64,000 nucleotides of DNA from Rhynchopus euleeides. Lineage: Eukaryota; Euglenozoa; Diplonemea; Diplonemida; Diplonemidae. How positions within the stretch are numbered: position 1 is the first letter of the stretch; every line of letters starts with the position of its first letter. Shown here one piece after another: positions 54,452 through 64,000 of this stretch. A program made the position numbers and the translations under genes. The notes beneath the pieces are model-generated. The model ran no database searches. It was not told where the DNA came from and saw only the letters and a list, made by a program, of their open reading frames with translations. The stretch spans positions 760,727 to 824,726 of the forward strand of contig OY723248.1 of assembly GCA_963210315.1 (NCBI GenBank), given 5' to 3'.

Positions 54452-56052
54452 TGTGACCTGTGAAGTCTGTCCAACAGGAACTAACGAGCGCATGTGACCG
54501 TGCCCTTCCTTCTCGAGAACGGGTATCGTCGACGGTCCGTGATCCTGTTTTGGGTTCGTCACCAACTCCCGAAGTACTCACTGATTGCCGCAAAACCTCC
54601 ATTTTGCAGCCGCGAACCGCGAAATGGGTCCCTTGCGCCAAACATATGTAGTACCCTGCCGCTGGTCTGGGCCCTTGAGGCAATTTGTCTGAGGGGCCGA
54701 TGTTGCATGATTTCGCGCGCGCGAAGCGCGCGCGAAAAAAATTTTGAGGCGGCAATTTTACCCCTTTCTCCCACAGTCTCTGAGGAAGGTGGGAGATAGC
54801 GAACACCCTGCGTGAAGTACAAAACAACTTCTCTTCGCAACGCTTTGCGACTGCGTCCTGAGAGATCAGAAGAGGGTGGGGCTGGGGTGGCGCACCGGAA
54901 ATGGGCCAGTGGTGATGTGGATGACAAGGGATTCAAAGACATTTTTTTCCAGTCATCTGCAAACGTTTGCAAGTTTGCATTTCTGGCGAAAAACGTTCGA
55001 CAGTCACCCCCCTCGCCTCATCGTCAAGATGACTCTGCGAAGACGGGCAGGAAGACAGTGGGCTATGTTTGTCGGAAGAGAAATGCCGCGTGGATTTTGC
55101 CTCTCATCATCCAAAACACTGCCTTCAACACACCCCGGCAATGGCTCTGCCAGTCAGATGTTCTGCAGTCCCCTTATTTTTGGTCCTGTGGTGCAGTACA
55201 AAAGTATTGAGCAGACGACAAGGACACTCAGTTGATGTGGGTGCGGTCACCAGTGCTGAGGCACAACTGGCGAAGGCCTTCTCATCTAAAGACAGTGCAG
55301 ATTACCGAAATTCTGCACCCCAATCAAATTGGGGCTTCGCGCTGGGCTTTGAAACATGGTCGAGGCTCCCATTCGCCCAGCAGGATAACAGATGGGAATC
55401 AAAATCGACGTTGCGTCACCATGGTGGCGGGACTGTGCGACACAAACAACGCTTGGCGACTCAGCCCCTAGAGGACGGGGCCTGAAACAATGCTGGCCCT
55501 GGGTGTGACAGACAATGACACAATGACGCCAGAAGGCGTTGTAATATTTCCAGTGCTGGATAATATAAGGGGTTGCTGTGCTGTGCGCCAATAGCTGGGG
55601 GGGGGGCTTGCCCTCTGTTACCCAAAAGGGCCGCTCCCCTCCCATGATATCTCTGTTGGCAGGAACCACTGGCAGGAACCATGTTGTGGAAAACACCCAC
55701 TCACTCACCAGAGCCTCCAGGGGGCTGAGCACACCAGATTGCTCCAGGGCGCGAGGCAGTGTGCATGCTCGCAGATGTGACTGGTGTGGCCACTAGTATT
55801 CCTAATGGTGTACGACAGCTGCCACTGATCATCACATAACCAGCGGGACGAGCCACAGCTGGGAGCCACATGGGGTGCCCCTCGCTCACCCGCTCCTTGG
55901 AAGCCAGACAGAATCAAACTAAACGGAAGATGTGGAGGGTGCGGGGAGAGGAGTCCATGCACGGCATGCGGCATGTGGTGCACCATCACGTACATTCCCA
56001 CCCCCCCCCCCCCTTGATGGATAACTAATCCTGCCACAGCACAAGACGTAGA

Positions 56053-59000
56053 TCACAGCAGGTATGAATGCAGGAGAAGCTTTGAAGCAGTCGGCCTCTG
56101 GGCCGGATCCCTCGCAAGGCATGCCTTCACAAGGCTATGAAGATTCCCGGAAACGCCAGAGATGTCTTGGACCGTCTGCCCTGACGCGATGGAAGAGATA
56201 AACTCATGGACGCTTGTGCATGTCGTCTTCCCATATGGGACATCCCCTGTTGCAAGCTGATACACCGTAATTCCCAGCGCCCAGATGTCGACCGTCTTCG
56301 CCGACTTCCCTTTGCACGCTTCAGGGGACATGTAGATGGGTGTGCCGATAAGACGAGGATCGCTCTGCCCAGCCAGCTGAGATGTTGTCGATGTGCCAAA
56401 GTCGGACAGCTTGCACTGCCCGTCAGCCATCAGGAGCACGTTGCAGGGCTTCAGATCGCGGTGCACGATATCCTCGGAGTGGAGGAAGGCAAGCCCGTGC
56501 AGAATATCCTTCAGAAACCGGCGCACGCAGTCGGGGTTCAGAGACGGGCCGAACTGATCGAGGAGAAGGCTGAGAGACCCGCCAGACACATACTCCATCA
56601 CAATCACAATATGCCCTTCGTGACAGCAGCTGCTGAGATAGGACACGATGTACTCATGACGGAGCTTGGACAGCAGCTCGACCTCCCTCAGCAATGAGGC
56701 CACCTCTTTGTTTTTATTCCACGGCACGGTCTTGATGGCCACGAGGCCGCCAGAAAGATCCATGCCCAGATACACTGTCCCATGTGCACCTCTCCCCAGG
56801 ATCTTGTCGGACCGTTCGTAGCAACCTCCGTAGCCATCAGGGATCTGCCGGGAGGCCATCGGTGGGATCGACGCAGCCGCATCATCTGGAATACACTCCA
56901 GGCACCTGCACGACCCACAGCTGCACTTCCACGCCTTCCCCTTCCTAGGAACGCCGCACAACACGCAGGTCCAGGGAGGGCCCTTCCCCACCACAATCGC
57001 ATCTTCCGACAGGACCAGCTCCTCCTGGCACTGCGCGCAGGTGCGATCACCCAGAGCCTTCTTCCGGGCCTTCTCAAGCTCTGTCCGGAGCCCGTCTGCA
57101 TCGGTGGAGGCTATGACCCCTGGCCCGGAGACCATCTGCCCGGTTTCCAAATCCGACGGGATGCTGGTGAGGGACATCTTCAGCGGGTTGAGGGTCGGCA
57201 CCTTCACCCCGGCAGGGAGGCGTGTGGCTTGGGTCATATGCTCGATGTCGACCCACCCGACGAACCGGCGGTAGTATGTGTCAGCCTCATGGAGGAAGGG
57301 CTTCGGATCGGCCTCCATGGCAATGCACAGCCTGAGCAGCCGGTTCACCTGGTAGTCATCTGGGCTCTGCTTCGCGAGGTGCGTCAGCTGGCCCACAGCC
57401 TCCCTGAAGTTGTTGTTGCGGAACAGCACCCACGCATGCTTGAACTGCTGGTTGTTTGTGGAGTCCTCGTCCTCAGGCAGGCCGTCGCCGATAACCTCCC
57501 ACACCGTGATGACAGGGATGCCGCTGTTCATCGGATCCACAGGGATGACCTCCACAGGCCTCACGTAGAGGAACCGCTGGGCCTCCTCAACGACGCTGTC
57601 TGTTGCCAGGATGCGGGCGTGCAGGGTGCTGCACAGCTTGGAGACCGCCTCGACCTGGGTGAGGGGGTTGCCCAGCACAAAGGGGACGCGCAGCCTGTTG
57701 CTCCCGAAGTGTGCGACGGTGACCTTCCCGGAGGAGAGGGCGATGCTCCAGGAGTCTTTGAGGATCGACGCGCCCAGCTTGCTCTGGAGGATGAGGGCGG
57801 CCTGGCTGCCCCACATGCAGTGCTTTGGGGTGACCTTGTGTGCGTTCCAGGAGGCGAGCACGCTGTCGGGGCGGAGCGACAGCACAATCCCGTCGCGCTG
57901 GTGGAGAATCGCGAGCACGAGCCCCAGCCACTCAATGGAGACATCGTAGGTCATGCGGTGGAGCGGGTCCTGCAGGCACACAGACACAAGAAGCAGGGTG
58001 CTGTTGCGGATGCGCATCCCCATCTCGCGCATGCGGTCGCGGTGTGGGGTGATCGACAATTTCTGTGGCGGGAAAGGTGGGTGGGTGGATAATTTATCAT
58101 AAAAGGAAGTTCAGGCTGCATGAGGAGGACTATCAACAAGCGGACTGCCTGGGGGCACATAGGGCTCTCTGGTACAGTCGGTGATGATAAATGCGTTCAA
58201 CACGGCGTATGGCATACCGAAGAGACGGACGTCGTGGAGGAGCCTTCACTGCTGCTGCCGTCGTCGTGTTTTTCACAATCCTGCGCCAGGAGGGCTGCCG
58301 GTAGGTAGGCACGGTATTCACGCAGCATAGTGACAATCATAATGAACGCCGCTTGGATGCGGGTCGGCTTGTCGAGTGAGAACAGGTACTCCACATCGTC
58401 CAGCTCCATCATGGCAACGGCCTTCGCAAGGTCTTCTGCCATTTCGTTGTTCGAGCGCAGCCGTGTGATGGTCGCCTCTGCGCGGCGCGCGTAGTACCTC
58501 CGATGCAATGCGAATACCGCCACCACCAAGGTCAGCGCGCAGGTGAAGCTTGCCGCCAGGACCCACACAAGCAGGGCCACGTCGCGGTTGGAATCAGGCA
58601 GCGGGATCACAGGGTCCTTCAGAATTTCCACCAGCTCCAGGCAGCTGAGGCGCGTTGCGGTATCCACAGAATGCGTGCCGTTGATGATGCGCTGCACCAT
58701 GCGCTGGATGGTGCCGTTGCCCTCGATGCGCCCCATCTTGTAGAAGCCCTGCTGGGGGTAATGCAGGGGCACGGCGAAGGGGAGCTGCTCATCCGTCAGG
58801 GCGCAGGTCCGCTGGCACATCGACCCCCGCACCGCCTCGATGCGCAGCAGAAACCGGGTTGCCGAAACGGCACCATCCTTCAGGAACAGCATCGGGGTGA
58901 GCTCGCTGCGGTTCAAAGGCGTATACAGGGCGTCATCGCGGTGGTCAATCTCAGTGTAGGTGTGAGATGTGTCGTTGAAGGCGTAAAGACGCCACGCCGT

Positions 59001-60440
59001 TGGGTCCTTTTCATAGGCAGCAGTTGCCGTGCGGAGCTTGTAGTAATTCATGGAGACCTTCATGGGAAACTCAAACTCAACATCCAGAGGAAGCTCCGTT
59101 GTCAGCTGCCAATCCTTGCCGGGGTGGAGGAGGTTCTTCGGATGCTGCGATTCCGAAGGGGTGCCGGAGGAGCCGTTGACAACCCTCGCTGTGGCGTCCT
59201 TCATGTACACATCAATCCCGCTGTTGTAGAACAGAAGTTCACCCAGGTGCACCCCGTCACCCACAGCCTCTTTCGCCTGCCGGGTCACGCTCTCATATGC
59301 TGCTATCAGGCCTGCCCCATACGTCAGGTCTTTGAGGTAGTGCCGCTTTGAATCCATGAAGAACTCGATGAAATCCCACACCTTCTGGCGCTTCTGCTTG
59401 GGGACCCATGAGGGGATGGCCAGGCCGCTGCCGCCCTGGAAGACAAAGGGCGCAGCCGGCCCTGCGGGCACGGGCGCAACACCAAGGTGCTTCAGGTCAA
59501 ACACCGCACGGTTTGTAATGAGGCCCTCAACCCACTGCGCACCAGCAAACATAGCAACCTTGCCTTGCTCGAAGGCGTGGGCGAGGTCGACAGTCGATGC
59601 CTTGAGGAACATGTGCTGCCCGTTGGGGTTGATGCCGGTGTAGAGGTGGGTATACGTCGCGAGGGTGTTGCGGAACTGCTCCGTCTCGAATGTGCACGCC
59701 TCGTTGGGCCCGATGAAGGCCGACCCGTTCCCAAGAATGAACGACTGCAGGACCTGCATCACCTCGCTGACGCCTCCCCCGGCAGGAACGGCAAAGCCAC
59801 TCATGTTGGTGTTGCCTTTCCTGTGCTCCGCCCGCATGATGTCTCGCCCGATTTGGATGGCCTCTGTGAGCGTGATCGGGCCGCGCGTGATACCCGCGTG
59901 CTCTTGGAAAAGATCCTTCCGGTAGAACAGCACACGTGTCCCCACGTCCATCGGGAGGACAAACCACTCCGGCAGAGACCCTGCCGCCTGCCTGTCCCCA
60001 GGGAACATGTACGAGAAGTCGAGGTAGCGCACAAAGTCACGGGTGATGTCTCCCGACACGCCGCGGTTCTGCCGCCACCCTTCCATGAAGTCTGTCAAGG
60101 AGGTCAGGATGCCTCTGTCGTAGAAGTCAGAGGCCCAGGTGCTTCCGACGGTGATGATATCCGCGCCCTGTCTGGCAGTCGCATTCCTCTCGATCTCCTC
60201 ACGGTGGTAGCCCCATGCGTTCGTTGCCCAGTCGCGGATCTCGATTTTCACATCCTCGTTTTCCTCCGCCTTCTTCTTCGCCATGTAGTCCTCCGCCGCC
60301 TGCCGTATCGCACTCGGAAACAGCCAGCCGTGCGGATGCACCAAGGTGATGACATCGTCGTTGCTCAAGCCGTCCACCCGGTGCAGCATACACAGCACAA
60401 CCAGCAGGGCGGTCTTCATATTGATACTGGTAGGGCTCAT
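56053..60440 (-). CDS. Receptor kinase: ABC solute-binding ectodomain, TM, cyclase-homology domain, MAP3K-like kinase (two exons, ~1,410 aa)
   Basis: Exon 1 (60440-58218) and exon 2 (58062-56053) join in phase 0 across a 155-nt GTATG...CCACAG intron. Domain order: signal peptide (MKTALLVVLCMLHRVDG); family-1 sugar-type solute-binding protein at ~25-440 (ADIITVGSTWASDFYDRGIL, RVLFYRKDLF, FEQGKVAMFAGAQW, GGSGLAIPSW); extracellular linker to ~615; membrane helix ~621-645 (VALLVWVLAASFTCALTLVV); REYRAYLPAALL; cyclase-homology ~760-905, with the first metal Asp lost (LLVSVCLQ) but RPDSVLASWNA kept; TPR-like helices; a Cys-rich zinc-binding-like cluster (CAQC, CVLC, CSC, CLEC); and a complete Ser/Thr kinase ~1155-1410 (GRGAHG, VAIK, HRDLKPCN, DFG, GTPIYMSPE). 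It probably senses a small solute at the surface and signals by phosphorylation. The start MSPTSINMK was chosen for its signal peptide; an upstream Met (60536) adds a poly-Gly stretch. Confidence 0.85.
58063..58217 (-). other. Predicted spliceosomal intron, 155 nt
   Basis: Donor TCTTCG|GTATGCC; acceptor CACCTTTCCCGCCACAG|AAATTG with a pyrimidine-rich run. Without splicing, exon 1 would stop after VCHTPC and exon 2 would lack an ATG near its start. The join falls between the juxtamembrane YRAYLPAALL segment and the cyclase-homology domain, exactly where the cyclase-like protein at 10.4-12.2 kb continues without interruption. Confidence 0.8.
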
Positions 60441-61224
60441 CGTCCGGGAGGGGCAGTGGGGTCGATACTCGACGCCACGGCACCGCTGCCCCCCCCCTCC
60501 CCCTCCCCCCTCCGCCTTCGAGTGGCGCCTCGGCAACCCTCAGGACTGCCCCGCCTGTCGGCACCCTGTGGGGCTGCAGGTGCACAGGGGAAGGTGAGGC
60601 AGCCACGAGTGGCCCACCTGCCACACGCAAAATCAGCAAAATAAATTCGCAAGCGCACGGAAGCGCGCGCGCGCGTGTGTGTGTGTGTGTACGGCCACTC
60701 TTTTGAAAGTGGCCAGCCCGGTGGGAGGAGGCTTCGTTCCACGCCTCCCTGGCAGAGTGGTGGTGTTGGGGTGTAAAGGTAACTTGGCACTCTTGACGCA
60801 ACCTACACCCTCTACCTTGCCCCGAGAAGCCGCATGTAGGAGAACAGCATCCAAGATGGGTGGAGGGGCAGCATAGTAGAGCAGAAGTGCACCGAGGGGG
60901 AGGGGGGGAGGGGGGTCCACCCGAGTCATGCACTTGTCTCGCGCACAGCGTGCGAAATCGCTTCAAAAAGTGGGCATGAGGGTGCTGTGTCCAAGATAAT
61001 CAAGACGGCGGGTCTGCCGCTGTTCATCACCACCCACCCACCGCCCACTACCACAGTCAGTCGGAACTTCTCTGCAAGTCGTTGACATGCAAAGGCACCA
61101 GCAACGCCTCTGAGAGCTGGCCATCAGGATAGGGTACTTCAACCGCACTGCCCCCTGCTTTCGCACAACGCGTTCGCAGAGCGCCTTTGCGCAAGGTCAC
61201 GCCACCCAACACCCTCAGCTGGCA
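60441..61224. other. Spacer between Nudix-like gene and receptor kinase gene
   Basis: It contains GT repeats (60665-60690) and, on the minus strand, TGTGCACCTGCAG ending at 60574-60575, a candidate splice acceptor for the receptor kinase. No gene is seen. Confidence 0.5.
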
Positions 61225-62388
61225 TTACCCTACCACGATATGCGCCTCCCGCACTGGGTCTGTGTGGGGCCGCGTGGGGTTCGGAGCCGTGTGGCTGCGC
61301 CACGAGGCACGGCTGCCTCCCCCCACACCCACCTCTCTCAGCTCTGCGGAACCACCACACACGGGCTCACCCTCCACTTGGCCGCCCCCAGCCTCTCCGG
61401 CAGCACCCGTTGCAGCAGGAGCTGGTGGTGCAACCTCTGCATCGCCAGCCCCTCCTCCTCTGGACTCAGCCACCGCCTGGCTGCCCTCAGCCTCAGCCTC
61501 ATCCTCATCAGCATCATCGACGTCCTCAGCAATCTTTGGCACCTTTGCGATCTTTGCGACCTTCCGGATGCTCTCGACGGTGTTGAGAGGCTTGGCACAG
61601 TCCCACAGAATCGGCTTCCACGGCGCCTGCGCCGCGAGCCGCAGCGGGAGAAGCGGCGGCGAGTTGAACACATCCGCCAGCAGATACATCGCCTTGCTGG
61701 GCTGCGTGCCCCCCTTCTGAGTGGGGCTGATCACCTGCAGCGGCACCCCATCCTCTGCCGGGTGGACCGGGGGGGCCAGGATGTCTTTAAACGCCCTCGC
61801 CTTCTTCAGCTCCTGCAGGCTGATGAGGTCGCAGTTCCGCCACGCCCCCTTTTTGCAGGCTTCGCCGAGCGCATTCTCGATCGACAGCTTCTTCACAATA
61901 TTCCCTGCAGCCCGCATATCTGGGGTCGCCTGCTCGATATCCTGCGGCACATGCCCCCTGCGCCGGGCGTGCTCTGCAGACCAGAGGTCCCCTAAAGCCT
62001 TCTCCTTCACAAGCAGCACCTGCAGGAGCGTGCATGTCTTTCGTCCCTCCGGAAGCAGATATAGAGGAGACGCACGGATTAGCGAATCGGAGGTCAGGAT
62101 AATGCCCAGCTCGTCCATCAGCTCCAGCCGCATGGAGTTGATCATCCTGGGGACTGCGTTTGGAAAATTGCACCCGCCTGCCGTGCGCATCGTTCCGCGC
62201 CTCCCCTGCTGGAAGACGCAGAGCCCCGTGTCGGTGATCACATAGGCTGCGACGTGCCACACATGCGAGCATTCCGTCGGGTCGTAGAGCATCCGAAACT
62301 CCTCTGTATCTCTGAGCTCCAGGAGGGCCGCAAAGTATGGGTGTTTTGCGATCTCCTTCGCCTCGGGCACTTCGATTCTGCCCCGCAT
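61225..62388 (-). CDS. Degenerate Nudix-like protein (387 aa)
   Basis: Residues ~40-105 (VAAYVITDTGLCVFQQ, GGCNFPNAV, LELMDELGI) follow the Nudix fold: a strand, a Gly-containing turn and a helix ending in x-E-L-M-D-E-L-G-I, the counterpart of R-E-U-x-E-E-x-G-U. The Arg is replaced by Leu and the upstream G-x5-E spacing is not clear, so hydrolase activity is uncertain. Residues ~110-270 are probably folded but unrecognised (ALGDLWSAEHARRRGHVPQD). The C-terminal ~110 residues are acidic and then Ala/Gly/Pro-rich, probably disordered. Upstream, the minus strand has a CT-dinucleotide tract and the nearest AG is at 62467-62468, giving a ~79-nt leader; GGCAG just inside the ORF could instead be an acceptor, so the N-terminus is uncertain. 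It lies 0.8 kb upstream of the receptor kinase on the same strand. Confidence 0.7.
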   Translation of the reverse strand: MRGRIEVPEAKEIAKHPYFAALLELRDTEEFRMLYDPTECSHVWHVAAYVITDTGLCVFQQGRRGTMRTAGGCNFPNAVPRMINSMRLELMDELGIILTSDSLIRASPLYLLPEGRKTCTLLQVLLVKEKALGDLWSAEHARRRGHVPQDIEQATPDMRAAGNIVKKLSIENALGEACKKGAWRNCDLISLQELKKARAFKDILAPPVHPAEDGVPLQVISPTQKGGTQPSKAMYLLADVFNSPPLLPLRLAAQAPWKPILWDCAKPLNTVESIRKVAKIAKVPKIAEDVDDADEDEAEAEGSQAVAESRGGGAGDAEVAPPAPAATGAAGEAGGGQVEGEPVCGGSAELREVGVGGGSRASWRSHTAPNPTRPHTDPVREAHIVVG

Positions 62389-64000
62389 TGGAGGATGAAC
62401 CGGGAGTAGTGAGAGAGAGAGAGAGAGTGGAAGAGGCGGAGGGGGGGTTGGGCGTCAGGCAACAGGCTAGAGGTGCCGGATACCCGAGGGGGGGGAGGGG
62501 ATGAAGTGTCGGAGCACAAAACACAAAAAAAGGGCAAAAAAAGGGCAAGTGTGGGGAAAGTCAGAATCTGCAGGGGTGTGAGGGGAGAGAGGCTGAAAAA
62601 AAAGTTTCAAAAAGAAATGTATCTCCTGCAGATGGTACCACCACCGGGGTGTCAGATAGGGGTAAGAAGGCGACACCCAGCGGCACGATGCACTCTCTGT
62701 TGTGTGCGTGGTGTGAATTCCTGTTGGTGGATGGTGTGGGAAACCAGACAAATGAATCGCCCAACTGAATCGTGCTAGCTAAACTCCGGAAAGAAGTGTC
62801 TTTTTTCGTTGAACGCTTGTGGGAAAACAAAAATCCTGGCAGACAAGAAAGAATGAGCTGAAAATCAATTCCCGATCGATCAGCGAGACGGGGGGACAGA
62901 GCGAGAGTCTGGGCTCTGTGGGGGCTGCTGGATTGGATGGGGGACTGGTGCTAAGGAAGGCCGCTTCTCTACACCTACCTCCACTGTTTTCTTCCGGGGT
63001 ATTTTTGGGGGGGGTGGGGGAGGGGTGGGTGGGTGAGTGGGTGGACTGGGTTTGGGGAATCTTCCTCTTTCCTCTTTTCCTCTTCCACGAAAAAGCTGCC
63101 CACCCACCCACCACCCCCCCTCAGGGAAAACTGAAAATCTTCCCTCCAGGGATGGAGTGCTAGGGGAGATATGACGGTAATAGCAATAATAACGATAAGT
63201 CATCCCTGGTCGGGTGTGGGGGTGGGGGGGTGGGGTATGGACATGCAAAGAGAGCACGCAAGCGTAAAAACCAAGCATCCCCTCCGCCCAACATGTGGTG
63301 GTGGCGGGGGTGGTGGGGGCGGCAGACATACGCAGTGCACAGTGCACCCCCCTCTCGTCTTAAACCCACCTGCAAAGAAAAGGGTAACAACAAAACAGCA
63401 AGGAGAGAGAGTGAGAGAGAGAGAAGAAAAAGGAATCGAGATGACTTCCGCGAAGAGCAAAAAAAATTGCTGGAGGTGTGCGTGTGCGTGTGGGTTTGGG
63501 TAGGTATGGTGTGACGGTACACACATTCCATTGCTAGGGTGCGTGCTGCTTGACAAATCAGCAGCTTGGAAATATCGAATCACCTCAGTCATCTGACTCT
63601 CCTTTCCCGGAAGGCGTGGGAAACACGGGGAAGGGGGCGGTGTAGTGGAACCGTGAACCCTAAAAGTTCCAGTCGCACAACTTCTTCATCCGTCACTTCG
63701 CAACACTCAGTGTCACTGCCGCTAAAAAAAATGACTTGGAGGCCAGTATACAGAGGCACGCAGCGGAGACATGTCGAATGGGAAATGCCTGCGAGTGCAT
63801 GTGCAGCATACCGAACGCTGTCGCGTCATTTTTTGAGTGGAAAAAAGAGGCCATCTGTTCTAACAAGAAAATAGATGTTCAATACAATCGCCCTGATTTA
63901 GGAGCGCGCAAACCCCTTCAAGGGTATCGAAGGGCGTAGAGGAGGGTTGCTGCGCACGCCACCGCCAGGACGACTGCTCTAGGGTTTTGGGGAGGAGGGG
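62389..64000. other. Spacer to the end of the window
   Basis: GA-repeats, G/C homopolymers and GTGGTGGG runs. It holds the second copy of the ~75-bp dispersed repeat (62741-62815). Short frames near 63.6-63.9 kb have no recognisable pattern. Confidence 0.55.
62741..62815 (-). repeat. Dispersed ~75-bp repeat, copy 2
   Basis: Matches 32443-32518 through CCAACTGAATCGTGCTAGCT and AAAGAAGTGTCTTTTTTCG. It lies ~350 bp upstream of the Nudix-like gene. Confidence 0.65.

Larger units (their letters stand above)
50949..56052. other. 5-kb stretch without recognisable genes
   Basis: Simple-sequence-rich spacer. Long frames at 51910-52944 and 55286-55732 (minus) and 54812-55485 (plus) have no domain-like pattern. 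The stretch includes GT repeats at 52540 and 53860-53950, a GC-hairpin copy at 54398 and a perfect GCGCGCGCGAAGCGCGCGC palindrome near 54715 that also occurs near 42690. Confidence 0.55.

Noticed and set aside
56782..58092. 436-codon plus-strand frame
   Set aside because: Antisense shadow of the receptor kinase; the minus strand has all kinase motifs.

Overview
This is eukaryotic nuclear DNA, probably from a euglenozoan and most likely a diplonemid such as Paradiplonema (Diplonema). Seven cellular genes can be supported and all lie on the minus strand. They are mostly uninterrupted and GC-rich at third positions, with very wide spacers full of homopolymers and CA/GT repeats. Most start codons lie 7 to 80 nt downstream of a pyrimidine-rich stretch ending in AG, as expected for spliced-leader addition. 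One conventional 155-nt intron (GTATG...CAG) is visible. The organism call is inference; I could not find a spliced-leader RNA, rRNA or convincing tRNA gene.

Layout: 1.6-3.1 kb holds a probable mitochondrial protein of unknown function. From 6.9 to 15 kb, two TPR-protein paralogues bracket a multi-pass membrane protein with a degenerate nucleotide-cyclase domain. From 15 to 24.6 kb there are no cellular genes, but a tandem ~0.8-kb repeat sits at 21.3-23.6 kb. From 24.6 to 49.4 kb lies a nest of transposable elements: several with inverted-repeat ends built of small palindromes, a Tc1/mariner-type MITE, a LINE RNase H fragment and a 41-bp minisatellite of about 50 copies. One mucin-like membrane protein gene (43.0-44.7 kb) sits among them. 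The ~0.8-kb repeat returns at 49.8-50.9 kb. From 56.1 to 62.4 kb are a very large receptor kinase and a degenerate Nudix-like protein.

The most notable gene is the two-exon receptor at 56.1-60.4 kb: signal peptide, bacterial-type ABC solute-binding ectodomain, one membrane segment, degenerate cyclase-homology domain, Cys-rich zinc-binding-like region and MAP3K-like kinase. The membrane protein at 10.4-12.2 kb carries the same juxtamembrane, cyclase-homology and post-cyclase helical parts without ectodomain or kinase, so the two look like members of one modular sensor family.

All similarities were judged by eye. No alignment, database search or RNA data were available, so family names other than kinase, ABC solute-binding protein, TPR and RNase H should be taken as provisional.
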